A DNA stretch of 64,000 nt from JAJFUV01 sp964384215 (GCA_964384215.1 CAYLLB010000016.1:1-64000), one strand, 5' to 3'. Numbered from the stretch's first letter, positions 25,667-35,534 are shown. The notes: a model not told the origin generated them from the letters alone. Translations and numbers: made by a program.

Positions 25667-28195
25667 TTATCGTTCAATCGCCACCACCACCGGGCCGAGG
25701 AGACCGGAGGGGTACGGTTTGAACTTCTTCCATTCCACCGGAGCAGGGAAACGCGCGCCGAAGCGTGCGCTCAATCTGCTGTAGTCCGGTTCCGGCATGC
25801 CAAGCAGGGCGTTGATCCACAGATTGGTGACCTTGATTTCCAGGAGGTTCCGACCCTCTCGCACTTGCTTTGAAATGTCGAAGCGATAGGGCCGCTTCCA
25901 CGCAACGCCGGCCGGGATTCCGTTCACCTTCACTTCGGCGATTTCGCGCACCTCGCCGAGATCCAATATCACGCGCGAGCCCTGTTTCAGATCGGCCTCC
26001 GCCGTGTAGGTGGCGGAGCCCGAAAAATGGCGCGTGGCGGCGGAGTTTGTCCAATCACCGAGGCCTTGCGCGGCGGACTTGGGGAAGCTCACTTTCCAAC
26101 GATCCGCCTCCAGCGCAATGGACTGGCGTTCCCTTTGATCGGGACGATGGGGCAGTGGGCTGCCGTGCGACACTCGGACGATGGCGGAGCCGAATGGATC
26201 CAGCCGCAGCGTGCCGTCCCACGCGAGCCCGGTTTCTCCTGTCATCGGGTCCCACAACTCGATACGCCGGCCCGGGGCGCGAAACTTGGTCCGCAGGGTC
26301 TTGCGGTGTAGACCGAGGTTTGCGACGAAGTAGTAATCTTCTCCGGGCAGGTTCCGGTGGACAAAGGCGAAATCACGGTCCGGGGTCTCCAATTGCACGT
26401 CCGGGGGCACGGAGCGTAAAAGCGCCTGCCGGAAGGCTTCGCGCTCGTCGCTGACCAGGATGGCGCGCCGGCCGTTGAACATGCTCTTCGCCAGGCGCTG
26501 TAGCTCGGCCGTGTCCTTTTTGTGAGTCTTCCAGCCGTAGGCCAGGTGCGGCAGGCGCCTGGTGGCGATGACATAGCCGCCCTGTTTCACGAACGCGGCG
26601 AGCTTACGAAGGTCCGCCAGCGGCATCCCTTCGAGGTTGGGAAGCACTACAACGCGGTAGTCCCCCAAGCCCATCTTCAGGCGGCCCACTTCGATGTGCG
26701 CGTACGGCAGTGTCGCGCTGTCGATGGCATCGAAGCTGTAGCCGTTGTTAATCACGGTGGAGATCACCGGGGTGTCGCCTGCCATCGCGTTCGTCAGGCC
26801 GAATTCCGGCGCTCGACCTCCGTGCAGCCGCTCTTTTACGCCGAAATACAGGTTGAGCGCATTGGAAGCCGGGGTATCCGCCCACACATCATCCGCCGGA
26901 AGATAGAGCGCCACGTCGGACACCGGACGTCCCTGCCGCAGGATCCAGCTCACTCGTTGCACGTAGCGGCTGAAATGCGGGAAATACGGCCACCATGTCT
27001 GCGTGTGGTTGATCAGCGGACCCCAGTAGGGAGCCCATCCGGACAGATCGGCCGATCCAGGTGAGTACACGTAGCTGATTCCCATCAGCGAGTTGATCCC
27101 GCTCACGAAGTGCATGTCCGAGGCGAGTTTCAACTGCTCGAGCGTATCGCCGTAACGGTTCGGTATGCCGGTCCAGGTCCAGGCCTCGGCGCCGATCACG
27201 TTCTTGCCAAACAGATGCCCGCCGCTCGAAGCCCACCTGGAGGCGTTGAACATCCGCCACTCGTAGTGCTCCCCCACGGGCAGATCGACATAACGGAATC
27301 CGCCCAGAGACACGGGCGGCTGACCGTAGGCTTCCACTTGTGCAGGCACTCCTTTGGCATGGCACCATTGCTGCAGCGGTTTCAGGAAGTTCTCCGCTCC
27401 AAGTTCGGATAGCGTCTGCCAGAAGTCGTGGCGGACCTGCGCCGCCTCGGGTTTGGCCTCGCCGAAAAGCAGATCGAGATGGGGTTTCAGATCGTAACCA
27501 CGCAGGCGCTGGAACTCATCGAGGAATGCAGGTGTCCAGTTGGCCTGGAAAACCTCCAGGCTGTCGCACCAGAACGACCGGAACCCGGTGCCCTGCAGGG
27601 CGCTCAAGAGCTTTTCGCCTGCCGCGTCGAGATGGACGCGGAGCGCGCGCGGGTTGTAATGGTCCAGCACGAGGCCTTCGTCGCCGACTGAGGCTCGCTT
27701 GACCATCATGCGCGTGGGCGCGGAGACGATGCGTCCGGCGGCGGTGTCCGCCACCAGTTCGTCGCCCGGCTGAAGCGCTTCGCCGGCCTTGCGCAAACGC
27801 AGCATGCGCGCGCCCAGTTCCGGCGTGACCCACGGGCCGCCGTAAGGCCAGCCAGTGCCGATAGTCACGTCGAACGTCATACCGGCGCGATTCATCTGCG
27901 TCGCGGTGTAGTGAAGAATGTCGTTGAATTCCGGCGAGAGGAAGGGCAGGTTGCGGATGCCCCGGGCCGGGTCGTCCTCCGAGAGCGGATAGACCGGTAG
28001 CAGCACAGCGCCGCTGATGTGCGCCATGCGCATGTTGTCCAGATCCCGGTCCACGCCTTCGCGGGTCACCGCCGGACCGAGCCAGATCCAGTACATGCTC
28101 GGGCCGGCCTCCGCCGGCGGATTTGCAAAGCTGTCGCGGAGTCCGGCGCCATGCGCCAACACAGCCGCTAAGAGAAAGGGAATAGTCAGTTTCAT
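25667..28195 (-). CDS. GH106-like alpha-L-rhamnosidase-family glycoside hydrolase
   Basis: An 842-residue exported enzyme with a signal peptide (LTIPFLLAAVLAHGAG). The N-terminal catalytic region starts with SMYWIWLGPAVTREGVDRDLDNM and includes TIGTGWPYGGPWV, as in the GH106 rhamnosidase-related family. A C-terminal jelly-roll-like domain follows (RVILDLGEVREIAEVKVNG, EIKVTNLWINALLG) and ends with a LLGPVVV segment. It likely releases alpha-L-rhamnose from plant or microbial glycans. Its ATG overlaps the stop of the upstream paralogue (ATGA), showing translational coupling, and the isomerase gene follows 22 nt later. Confidence 0.88.
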   Translation of the reverse strand: MKLTIPFLLAAVLAHGAGLRDSFANPPAEAGPSMYWIWLGPAVTREGVDRDLDNMRMAHISGAVLLPVYPLSEDDPARGIRNLPFLSPEFNDILHYTATQMNRAGMTFDVTIGTGWPYGGPWVTPELGARMLRLRKAGEALQPGDELVADTAAGRIVSAPTRMMVKRASVGDEGLVLDHYNPRALRVHLDAAGEKLLSALQGTGFRSFWCDSLEVFQANWTPAFLDEFQRLRGYDLKPHLDLLFGEAKPEAAQVRHDFWQTLSELGAENFLKPLQQWCHAKGVPAQVEAYGQPPVSLGGFRYVDLPVGEHYEWRMFNASRWASSGGHLFGKNVIGAEAWTWTGIPNRYGDTLEQLKLASDMHFVSGINSLMGISYVYSPGSADLSGWAPYWGPLINHTQTWWPYFPHFSRYVQRVSWILRQGRPVSDVALYLPADDVWADTPASNALNLYFGVKERLHGGRAPEFGLTNAMAGDTPVISTVINNGYSFDAIDSATLPYAHIEVGRLKMGLGDYRVVVLPNLEGMPLADLRKLAAFVKQGGYVIATRRLPHLAYGWKTHKKDTAELQRLAKSMFNGRRAILVSDEREAFRQALLRSVPPDVQLETPDRDFAFVHRNLPGEDYYFVANLGLHRKTLRTKFRAPGRRIELWDPMTGETGLAWDGTLRLDPFGSAIVRVSHGSPLPHRPDQRERQSIALEADRWKVSFPKSAAQGLGDWTNSAATRHFSGSATYTAEADLKQGSRVILDLGEVREIAEVKVNGIPAGVAWKRPYRFDISKQVREGRNLLEIKVTNLWINALLGMPEPDYSRLSARFGARFPAPVEWKKFKPYPSGLLGPVVVAIER

Positions 28196-30814
28196 TCCAC
28201 TGCCTCGTACTCGACCAGCCGCACCGGACCAAGCAGGCCGGACGTGGTCATCTCCTGATCGAACTTCTGATAGGTGCGGATGTAGGAGTTCTTCAGCCAG
28301 CCCTTGGTTTCGATTTCCTTCAGGCGTGCCGGATCGCCTGCCAGTTCGGGTGCGGGCGTGTTGTAGACCTCCACCTCCAATTCGTTCTCGCCCGTCCGGA
28401 GCAGCTTACCCACGGGGAAGCGGAACGGTCGCCAGGCACGTGTGCCGAGCGAACCGCCATTGACCTGCACGCGCGCCGAGCAATTCAGGTTTCCGAGATC
28501 CAGCCAGATGCGATCGCGCTTCTCGTACCAGCTTTCCGGCAAGTTGAAGTTGATCCGGTAGCGCGACCCTCCCACGTACGAAGGCAAGCCGAATTCGGAC
28601 CACGATTTCAGCGCGCCGTGGAAAACGCGGCCGCCCACCTGGATATTCCAGGTTCCATCGATCGCGAACTGGTTCTCCGACGGCCTCAACCGGTGAACCG
28701 CCGGTGCGCCTCCGGCAGGCACCAGCACAATGAGTTTCGTTTCGAAGGGTTCGAAAATGAGGGGCACGCGAACGTGCCCGGTCTCGCGCATCCACCCGGA
28801 TGGCGTCGTTCGCTTCGCCGACGAAGCGTCCCACACTTCGGGCGTACCCTGGCCTTCGAGACGGAGAGTGACATCCATCCGGCTGGACCCCTCGTTGAAC
28901 AGGAAGTATGTTTCGCCGTCGGCCAGGTGCCGGTGCAGGCACTTCAAATGCGGAACCGCGGCGCCTTCCACGGCAACATCGGGCTTGGGAAGGTGAGCTT
29001 GGTAGTTGCCCGTCGCGGCCCAGGAGTACGACGCCGGGCCCGCAACCGCTTGCAGATAGGTCCGGCCGGCGATGCGCTGCGGAGTATGCCCTTCAAAGAC
29101 CACCTTGCCTCCGCTTCCGGCGAACTCGCGCAGCCGCTCGAGCGCAGCTTCCGTGATCACCGCAACCGCCGGCACGATCACGGTCCGGTAGCGCTGGCCG
29201 CTTAAATTCACCAGCGCGCCGCGATCCACTCTTACGAGCGTTGCCAGGGAGTCGTCATCCAGAAAATCGAAATCGCGCTGGCTTTCCAGGAGTTCTCGCG
29301 CCACGCGCAGCGCCGTCTCGTTCGGTTTGAAATCGCGCATCCAGCCGCTGGTCGTCGGGTAGTAAATGGCGATCGACGCCGCGGGGCGCCCCACCGAGAG
29401 TACATAGCTCATGCGGTTCACGTAATTCGCCAGCAGCGCGAAGTTGTACCACTCCGGCGATATCTGCCAGGCAGGAGGATGAAAGTAAGTGCGGTAAGTG
29501 TCGGTAGAAGAGAGATACTCCATCATTTGCAGTAAGTTCACGCCGCGCACCAAGTGGTGGTCCATCACCCATTTGGCCTGCTCGAGCGAAATCCCGCGGC
29601 CGTACACCGCGAACACCTCGCTGAAAGCTCGCGGACGCCCGTACTGGTGCGCCGCGGAAGAAGCCAGTTTGGGGTAATCGGCCGTCTTGCCGTACCAGAT
29701 CTGCCGCCAGATGGCGTCCACGCCCGGGATCTGCACCTTACGGAAGCAGCGGAAGAAATCGCCATTCAGGTTTACCAGTTCGGGCATGTTCTCTTCGCCG
29801 CACAGGTGCGTCAGCGATTCGAGACCCTCGCGCGCGCACCACTCGGCTTGGAGGCCGAAGAAATGATCGCGGTACAGGCGGGTCCAGACATCCCAATAGT
29901 CGGCGCGGAAACGCAGCGCTTCCTCTCCGGCAGTTTCGAATAGCTGCCCGAGATGCGGACGCGGGTCATAACCCTTGATCCTCAGGAACTCTTCATAGAT
30001 GCCCTCCGTGTAAGGTACTCCGGGGAAGGACGGTTCGTCGCCCATAATGCCCAGCACCGTCTTGCCGAATTCGTGGCCGACGTATCGCTTGTACTGTTCG
30101 TGAACGTCCGTGAGGAAATCTCGTGTAGCGGCGGGATTGAGAGCGTCGTAGAGCGGGTTCGCGTGATCTTTGGCGAAGCCAGGGTTGTGCACGTAGCGCG
30201 TAGGTCCTGAGCGGTACTCGGGTGCAACAATCCAGTCGCCTTTCTCGTTGCGCTGCCTTGCCAGTACCTGCATGCGCTGCTGTGGGCGTTCGCGCCCTAC
30301 CTTGCCTCCTACGAAGCCGCTCGGGTACCCGCCCTCGTCTTCCAGCCACACACGCATGCCCAGTTGCTTCGCTGCCTCGACGGCGTAACGTACGCGCTCG
30401 AACCAGGTCGGGCTAAGGTACTGGATCTCCAGCCCGATATAAGGCCAGATAAGCACCGCGTTCACTCCGTGGCGTTTCATGTCGCGCAAGTCGCGGTCAA
30501 TGGCCTCCTCGGTCATCGGCCCGTTCCAGAACCACCACATGGTCATGGCATACTCGGGTGGCGGGCGGGGGGGCGGCCGCGCCCCGTGCGGTTCTGGCGG
30601 GGCGGCGCCCGGCGGGCCCGGGCGAGGCNNNNNNNNNNGCGCCGAAGGCCGCGTTGCAGATGATCCACCACATGGCCATGGCATAGTCGGGGGGCGGCGA
30701 GGCTAACTGCCTCGCCACTTCCTGTACTGGCGGTGCGACGACCTGCTGCCACGGACGATCGGCGGCGAGAGAAGCCGGCAGGGACAGTAAGAGCGTTGCT
30801 AACGGTCTCCGCAT
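28192..30814 (-). CDS. GH106-like rhamnosidase-family glycoside hydrolase, interrupted by an assembly gap
   Basis: A paralogue of the downstream gene. The 3' portion (28192 to about 30540) reads from MWWFWNGPMTEEAIDRDLRDMK through a jelly-roll C-terminus ending in TTSGLLGPVRLVEYEAVE. The 5' portion (30814 down to about 30665) encodes a signal peptide (PLATLLLSLPASLAADRP) and the same PPPDYAMAMWW segment in another frame. A G-rich stretch and ten Ns lie between. Joining the two copies of the MWW segment would give one protein of about 829 residues, close to its 842-residue sibling. The gene is probably intact in the organism and broken only in this assembly. TACACT lies 7 nt before the ATG at 30814. 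It is the first gene of the rhamnoside operon. Confidence 0.8.
30532..30564. repeat. Copy A of a 33-bp near-repeat flanking the assembly gap
   Basis: This 33-bp stretch matches 30665-30697 at 30 of 33 positions in the same orientation. Both encode P-P-P-(D/E)-Y-A-M-x-M-W-W on the minus strand. The Ns lie between the copies, so this is most simply an unmerged contig overlap. Confidence 0.8.
30629..30638. other. Assembly gap (10 Ns)
   Basis: Ten undetermined bases. The plus-strand sequence just before them (30564-30628) is a G/C-rich low-complexity run that looks like a poor-quality contig end and encodes nothing plausible. Confidence 0.99.
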
Positions 30815-30821
30815 ACGACCA

Positions 30822-30831
30822 AGTGTATACT
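30822..30831. promoter_or_regulatory. Overlapping divergent -10 elements (GH106-like and oligopeptidase B genes)
   Basis: AGTGTATACT contains TATACT on the plus strand (30826-30831) and TACACT on the minus strand (30827-30822). The minus element is 7 nt before the GH106-like ATG (30814). The plus element would give a leader of about 33 nt that carries AGGAGG. Confidence 0.5.
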
Positions 30832-30870
30832 GAGATTCAGTGGGGCCGTTTCGAGCAGGAGGTTCGCCAT

Positions 30871-32982
30871 TTGATACGGTTCGCTGTTCTTCTTACAGTG
30901 GCAACATTCCTGGCCACCTGTTCCAACCAAGATAAGGGCACGAACATGAAACCACCCGTCGCCAAGGTCGTACCAAAGAAACTCGAAGAGCACGGCAATG
31001 TGCGCATCGACAACTACTTCTGGCTCCGGGACCGCAACAACCCCGAAGTAATCGCGTACCTGAAGGCCGAAAACTCTTATACCGAAGCCGCGATGGCCGA
31101 CTCCAAAGGCGTCGAAGAGAAGATTTACGCTGAGTTCAAAAAGCGCATCAAACAGACCGACATGTCAGTCCCGTTCCGGCGCGATGGTTACTATTACTAC
31201 ACGCGTACCGAAGAGGGCAAAGACTATCCGATCTACTGCCGCAAGAAGGGCTCCCTCGACGCTCCCGAGCAGATCGTGGTCGACGCGAATAAGGAAGCCG
31301 AAGGTCACAAGTATTGTTCCGTGCAACGGCCTGTCATCTCTTCCAACAGCGACATCGTCGCCTACCCTGTGGATACTGTCGGCCGCCGGTTTTACACCAT
31401 ACGATTCAAGGACCTCTCAACGGGAGAAATGCTGAAAGACAGCATCCCCGATGTCACCGACAACGCCGCGTGGGCCAATGACAATAAGACGCTGTTCTAT
31501 GTGAAGCAGCATCCCACCACGCTGCGCGCCTACCAGGTGTACCGGCACGTGCTGGGTACCGATACGTCGGCTGACGTGCTGGTCTTTGAGGAGAAGGACG
31601 ACACGTACTCGTGCCAAATCTTCAAGACCAAGTCGAAAAAGTACATCATGATCGCCTCGTATCAGACGCTGGCGAGCGAGTACCTTTACTTGGACGCCTC
31701 CACGCCGGATGGCAAGTTCAAAGTCATCGAGCCGCGGCGCAGGGGTCACGAGTACTCTGTAGAGCATTTCGAGGATCATTTCTACATCCGCACGAATTAC
31801 CATGCGAAGAACTTTCGATTGATGAAAGCGCCGGTCGGGAGTCCAGGTCTTGCGAACTGGCAGGAGGTGATCGGTCATCGCGACGACGTGCTGCTTGGCG
31901 ATATAGAAATCTTCCGCGATTTCCTTATTGTCGAAGAACGTTCCAACGCGCTCATCCAGTTGCGCGTCCGGCCATGGTCCGGCACGGAAGAGCACTACAT
32001 CGACTTCGGCGAGCCCGCCTACGCCGTCTTCGCCGCCGAGAATCCCGAATTCGATACGCTGCTGTTCCGCTACCGTTACTCTTCGCTGACCACGCCGCTG
32101 TCGGCCTTCGACTACAACATGAAGACGCGGGAAAAGACGCTGCTCAAGCGCGAAGAGGTGCGCGGGGGCTTCGACTCCGCCAACTACGTCACCGAGCGTG
32201 AGTGGGCCACGGCGTCCGACGGTCAGCGCATCCCGATCTCGCTGGTGTACCGCAAGGGATTCAAGAAGGATGGCAAGAGTCCGTTGCTCATTTACGGCTA
32301 CGGGTCTTACGGCATCAGCATGGACGCCGAGTTCAATCCCTTCGTTGTCAGCTTGCTTGACCGCGGCTTCGTTTATGCCATCGCTCACATCCGCGGCGGG
32401 CAGGAGATGGGGAGGCGCTGGTACGAAGACGGCCGGCAATTGAGCAAGATACACACTTTCACCGATTTCATCGCGGCAACCGAGCATCTTGTGAAGCAGA
32501 AGTACGCCTCACCGGATCTGGTCTTCGCCAAGGGAGGCAGCGCGGGCGGCCTGTTGATGGGCGCCATCATCAACATCCGTCCGGAGCTTTTCAAGGGTGT
32601 GATCGCCAACGTGCCGTTTGTCGACGTGGTGACCACGATGCTCGACGACAGCATTCCGCTCACTACCAGCGAATATGACGAGTGGGGCAATCCCAACGAA
32701 AAGAAGTATTACGATTACATCCTGTCCTACTCGCCCTACGACCAGGTGAAAGCGCAGAAGTACCCGAATTTGCTTGTCACCACCGGTTTCCACGATTCCC
32801 AGGTGCAATACTGGGAACCGGCCAAGTGGGTGGCCAAGTTGCGCGCCACCAAGACGGACAACAATTTGCTGCTGCTGAAGACCAAGATGTCGGCGGGCCA
32901 TGGAGGCGCTTCCGCTCGCTATGAGCGCTGGCGGGACGCCGCCTTCGAGTATGCATTCCTACTCAACTTGGCTGGGCGTTGA
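30871..32982 (+). CDS. ptrB: Prolyl oligopeptidase family S9A, oligopeptidase B-like
   Basis: A protein of 703 residues. A beta-propeller N-terminal domain opens with the family sequence EEHGNVRIDNYFWLRDRNNPEVIAYL. The alpha/beta-hydrolase domain has the catalytic Ser in GGSAGGLLMG, an Asp in the TGFHDSQVQYWEP segment and a His in SAGHGGASARY. Oligopeptidase B cleaves after basic residues in short peptides. The TTG at 30871 is selected by AGGAGG 8 nt upstream and by a hydrophobic leader (IRFAVLLTVATFLATC); the Cys could be a lipidation site, but the L-A-T-C box is imperfect. The upstream ATG of the same frame at 30733 is inside the divergent gene. Its 3' end overlaps hypF by 24 bases. Confidence 0.9.
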   Translation: MIRFAVLLTVATFLATCSNQDKGTNMKPPVAKVVPKKLEEHGNVRIDNYFWLRDRNNPEVIAYLKAENSYTEAAMADSKGVEEKIYAEFKKRIKQTDMSVPFRRDGYYYYTRTEEGKDYPIYCRKKGSLDAPEQIVVDANKEAEGHKYCSVQRPVISSNSDIVAYPVDTVGRRFYTIRFKDLSTGEMLKDSIPDVTDNAAWANDNKTLFYVKQHPTTLRAYQVYRHVLGTDTSADVLVFEEKDDTYSCQIFKTKSKKYIMIASYQTLASEYLYLDASTPDGKFKVIEPRRRGHEYSVEHFEDHFYIRTNYHAKNFRLMKAPVGSPGLANWQEVIGHRDDVLLGDIEIFRDFLIVEERSNALIQLRVRPWSGTEEHYIDFGEPAYAVFAAENPEFDTLLFRYRYSSLTTPLSAFDYNMKTREKTLLKREEVRGGFDSANYVTEREWATASDGQRIPISLVYRKGFKKDGKSPLLIYGYGSYGISMDAEFNPFVVSLLDRGFVYAIAHIRGGQEMGRRWYEDGRQLSKIHTFTDFIAATEHLVKQKYASPDLVFAKGGSAGGLLMGAIINIRPELFKGVIANVPFVDVVTTMLDDSIPLTTSEYDEWGNPNEKKYYDYILSYSPYDQVKAQKYPNLLVTTGFHDSQVQYWEPAKWVAKLRATKTDNNLLLLKTKMSAGHGGASARYERWRDAAFEYAFLLNLAGR

Positions 32983-35127
32983 AGACGCCAGTACCGCCTG
33001 TCCCAACGCTATGCCGCCATCATTGGGTGGGACGCGCTGGTGAGTGAAGACCGTGTAGCCGCGCGCTTCGAGCAGCGCCACGGCGTGCTCCATGAGATAG
33101 CGGTTTTGGAAGCAGCCTCCGCTCAACACGACCTGCCCGATGCCGCTGGCCGCGGCGGTTTCGACGATCCACTCCACCAGCGCGTTGTGGAATCGCGCCG
33201 AAACCAGTCCCGGCTCGACGCCAGCCTGCACGTCGCGACGCACAGCCTCAACCAACCGCGCCCAGTCGCCCTCCTTGAGAGGATAAGCCTCGCGGGTGTC
33301 AATTGAACCTATGGCCCGTTCGAGCAACATGGCGGCCTGTCCTTCAAAGCGGCTCTCCCTCGCCACGCCACTCAGCGCGGCCACGGCGTCGAACAGGCGG
33401 CCCACGCTGCTGGTCACCGGGGCGTTCAGCCCTCGCTCCAGCATGCGCGCGATGGCCGGAGTGTCAGAGATCGCGCTTGCGCCCTCGATCTCGTAAAGCA
33501 AGCTGGCCGCGGCGCGCCAGCCTTCCTTCACCGCCGCTTCCCCACCGGGCAACCTGAACGTCCGCAGGTGCGCGATGCGCTCGAAGGCACCGTTGCTGGC
33601 GGCGAAGAATTCGCCGCCCCAGATGGTGGCGTCACGCCCGTACCCCGTGCCGTCCCAGCTTACCGCGAGGTAATCCCCGCGGATGTCGTTTTCCGCCGCG
33701 CAGGAGGCGGCGTGCGCTTCGTGGTGCTGAATCTCCACCACGGGCAGTCCGCTCGCGCGCGCCCACTGGCTCGACGCGTAGTCCGGGTGCATGTCGCAGG
33801 CTATCAGGCGCGGCTCGAACCGGTAGAGGCGGCAGAGGTCATGGATCGCCCGTTCAAACGCTTCGCGGGCTTCCAGCGTGTCCAAGTCCCCGATGTGCTG
33901 GCTGACGTACACCTGGTGCGAGATGGCGATGGCCACCGCATTCTTCAGATGCGCCCCCACGGCCAGCACGGGCTCGAGCGGCCGTCCGACACGCACGGGC
34001 ATAGGCGCGTAACCGCGTGCGCGCCGCAGCACCATCTCCCGGCCGCGCGCAAGGCGCACCACGGAATCGTCACAGGGGCGGGCGATAGGGCGGTCGTGCA
34101 TCAGGAACACATCCGCGATGCCATCCAGCCGCCGCCGCGCTTCCTCGTTGTCGATCGCGATGGGCTCGTCACTTCGATTACCGCTGGTGGCCACCACAGG
34201 GATGGCGGCTTCGCGCATCAACAGGTGATGCAGCGGCGAATACGGCAGCATCACACCGATGTAAGGCGAGCTCTTGGCCACGCTGGGCGCGAGGCCCGGC
34301 TCACCGCTCGGCGTCAGCAGGACGACCGGCGCGGCGGGCGACTCGAGTAACGCGCGCTCAGCCTCCGAGACGACGCAGTACTTCCTCGCCATCTCGAGCG
34401 ATGGCATCATCAGCGCGAAGGGCTTCTCCTCGCGGGCCTTGAGATGGCGTAAACGCACCACGGCATCTTCGTTGCGTGCGTCCACCAGCAATTGAAATCC
34501 GCCTATGCCCTTGAGTGCCAGGATACGGCCGTCGACGAGCGCGCGGACGGCCTTCTCGACCGGCATCGATAACCGCGGGCCGCACACCGGGCAGGCGTTG
34601 GGCTGGGCGTGGAACCTGCGGTCGCGGGGATCTTCGTACTCGTGCCGGCAAGCCGGACACAACGTGAAAATCTTCATCGTCGTGCGCGGGCGGTCGTAGG
34701 GCACGTTTTCGACAATGCTGTAGCGCGGGCCGCAGTTCGTGCAGTTCGTGAAGGGGTACCGGAAGCGTCTGTTCGCCGGGTCCAAGAGTTCGCGCAGACA
34801 GTCGCCACAGGTCGCCAGGTCCGGCAACACCGCGACGGTCTTCTCCTCGGCCTCGTCGCTGGTTCGGATCTCGAAATGATCGAAACCCGCCGGCGCCAAC
34901 AGTGACGATTCGCTGGTGAGAATCACGGCCGGCGCGGGCTTTTCACGATGCAGCCGGCCGAGGAATTCGTCGAGGATGGCCGGCTCGCCTTCCACCTCTA
35001 CGGTGAGGCCGGAGGTGGAGTTGAGCACCCAGCCATTCAGGCGCAAACTAGTGGCAAGCCTGTAAACAAACGGCCGAAACCCGACGCCTTGCACGGCGCC
35101 GGTGAGAGTTACTCGGAGCCTCTGCAT
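32959..35127 (-). CDS. hypF: Carbamoyltransferase HypF ([NiFe]-hydrogenase maturation)
   Basis: A 722-residue protein that makes the thiocarbamate precursor of the cyanide ligands of [NiFe]-hydrogenases. Domains in order: acylphosphatase (GAVQGVGFRPFVYRLA), two C-x2-C...C-x2-C zinc motifs (CGDC...CTNC, CPAC...CPVC), a YrdC-like domain, and a Kae1-like carbamoyltransferase with VEIQHHEAHAAS, DGTGYGRDATIWGGEF and SGGCFQNRYL. It overlaps the upstream hydrogenase maturation protease gene by 19 nt, so the two are co-translated. The other hyp genes and the hydrogenase subunits are not in this window. Confidence 0.96.
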   Translation of the reverse strand: MQRLRVTLTGAVQGVGFRPFVYRLATSLRLNGWVLNSTSGLTVEVEGEPAILDEFLGRLHREKPAPAVILTSESSLLAPAGFDHFEIRTSDEAEEKTVAVLPDLATCGDCLRELLDPANRRFRYPFTNCTNCGPRYSIVENVPYDRPRTTMKIFTLCPACRHEYEDPRDRRFHAQPNACPVCGPRLSMPVEKAVRALVDGRILALKGIGGFQLLVDARNEDAVVRLRHLKAREEKPFALMMPSLEMARKYCVVSEAERALLESPAAPVVLLTPSGEPGLAPSVAKSSPYIGVMLPYSPLHHLLMREAAIPVVATSGNRSDEPIAIDNEEARRRLDGIADVFLMHDRPIARPCDDSVVRLARGREMVLRRARGYAPMPVRVGRPLEPVLAVGAHLKNAVAIAISHQVYVSQHIGDLDTLEAREAFERAIHDLCRLYRFEPRLIACDMHPDYASSQWARASGLPVVEIQHHEAHAASCAAENDIRGDYLAVSWDGTGYGRDATIWGGEFFAASNGAFERIAHLRTFRLPGGEAAVKEGWRAAASLLYEIEGASAISDTPAIARMLERGLNAPVTSSVGRLFDAVAALSGVARESRFEGQAAMLLERAIGSIDTREAYPLKEGDWARLVEAVRRDVQAGVEPGLVSARFHNALVEWIVETAAASGIGQVVLSGGCFQNRYLMEHAVALLEARGYTVFTHQRVPPNDGGIALGQAVLASSTPSQVE

Positions 35128-35531
35128 TGTGCTGAGAGCGTCTTGGCCAGTTCACGCGCGGCCGCGGCGACCTCCTGCCGCGGCTGTGAGCCGAATTCGA
35201 ATTGCGCTCCTTCGATGCCGTAAATTGTCATGCTCGCGGGCAGCCTGCCGAGTGCGCGCGCGGTTTCGACGGCCTCGGCAACTCCTAGCGCGTGCGTCGA
35301 ACAGCGAAAGGTCTCACGAGGCAGGGGCAGCGCGTTCGCGTCCCACGTGTGAATTGTGCCTGGAGCAGAACCGGTGACCACCGCATCCACCAGTATGACA
35401 TGCGCGTGCGGATCCAAGTCCAGAATCGCCGCGGGTTCGGATACCGGCAGGTTCAACTCTCTTGCAACGAGCACGCCGGCGGCGTCATCCCCACGATCCG
35501 GGTTACCGAAACACAGGATTATCGGTGGCAA
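35109..35531 (-). CDS. Hydrogenase maturation protease
   Basis: A 140-residue endopeptidase of the HyaD/HybD/HoxW type that trims the C-terminus of the [NiFe]-hydrogenase large subunit after nickel insertion. The family blocks are GNPDRGDDAAG with the nickel-sensing acidic residues, VILVDAVVTG, and CSTHALGVAEAVE with a conserved His. The TTG at 35531 is the only reasonable start, because an in-frame TAA lies at 35540-35538, just upstream. TATAAT ends 5 nt before this TTG, so the mRNA is probably leaderless. It overlaps hypF by 19 nt. Confidence 0.9.
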   Translation of the reverse strand: MPPIILCFGNPDRGDDAAGVLVARELNLPVSEPAAILDLDPHAHVILVDAVVTGSAPGTIHTWDANALPLPRETFRCSTHALGVAEAVETARALGRLPASMTIYGIEGAQFEFGSQPRQEVAAAARELAKTLSAQCRGSE

Positions 35532-35534
35532 GCG

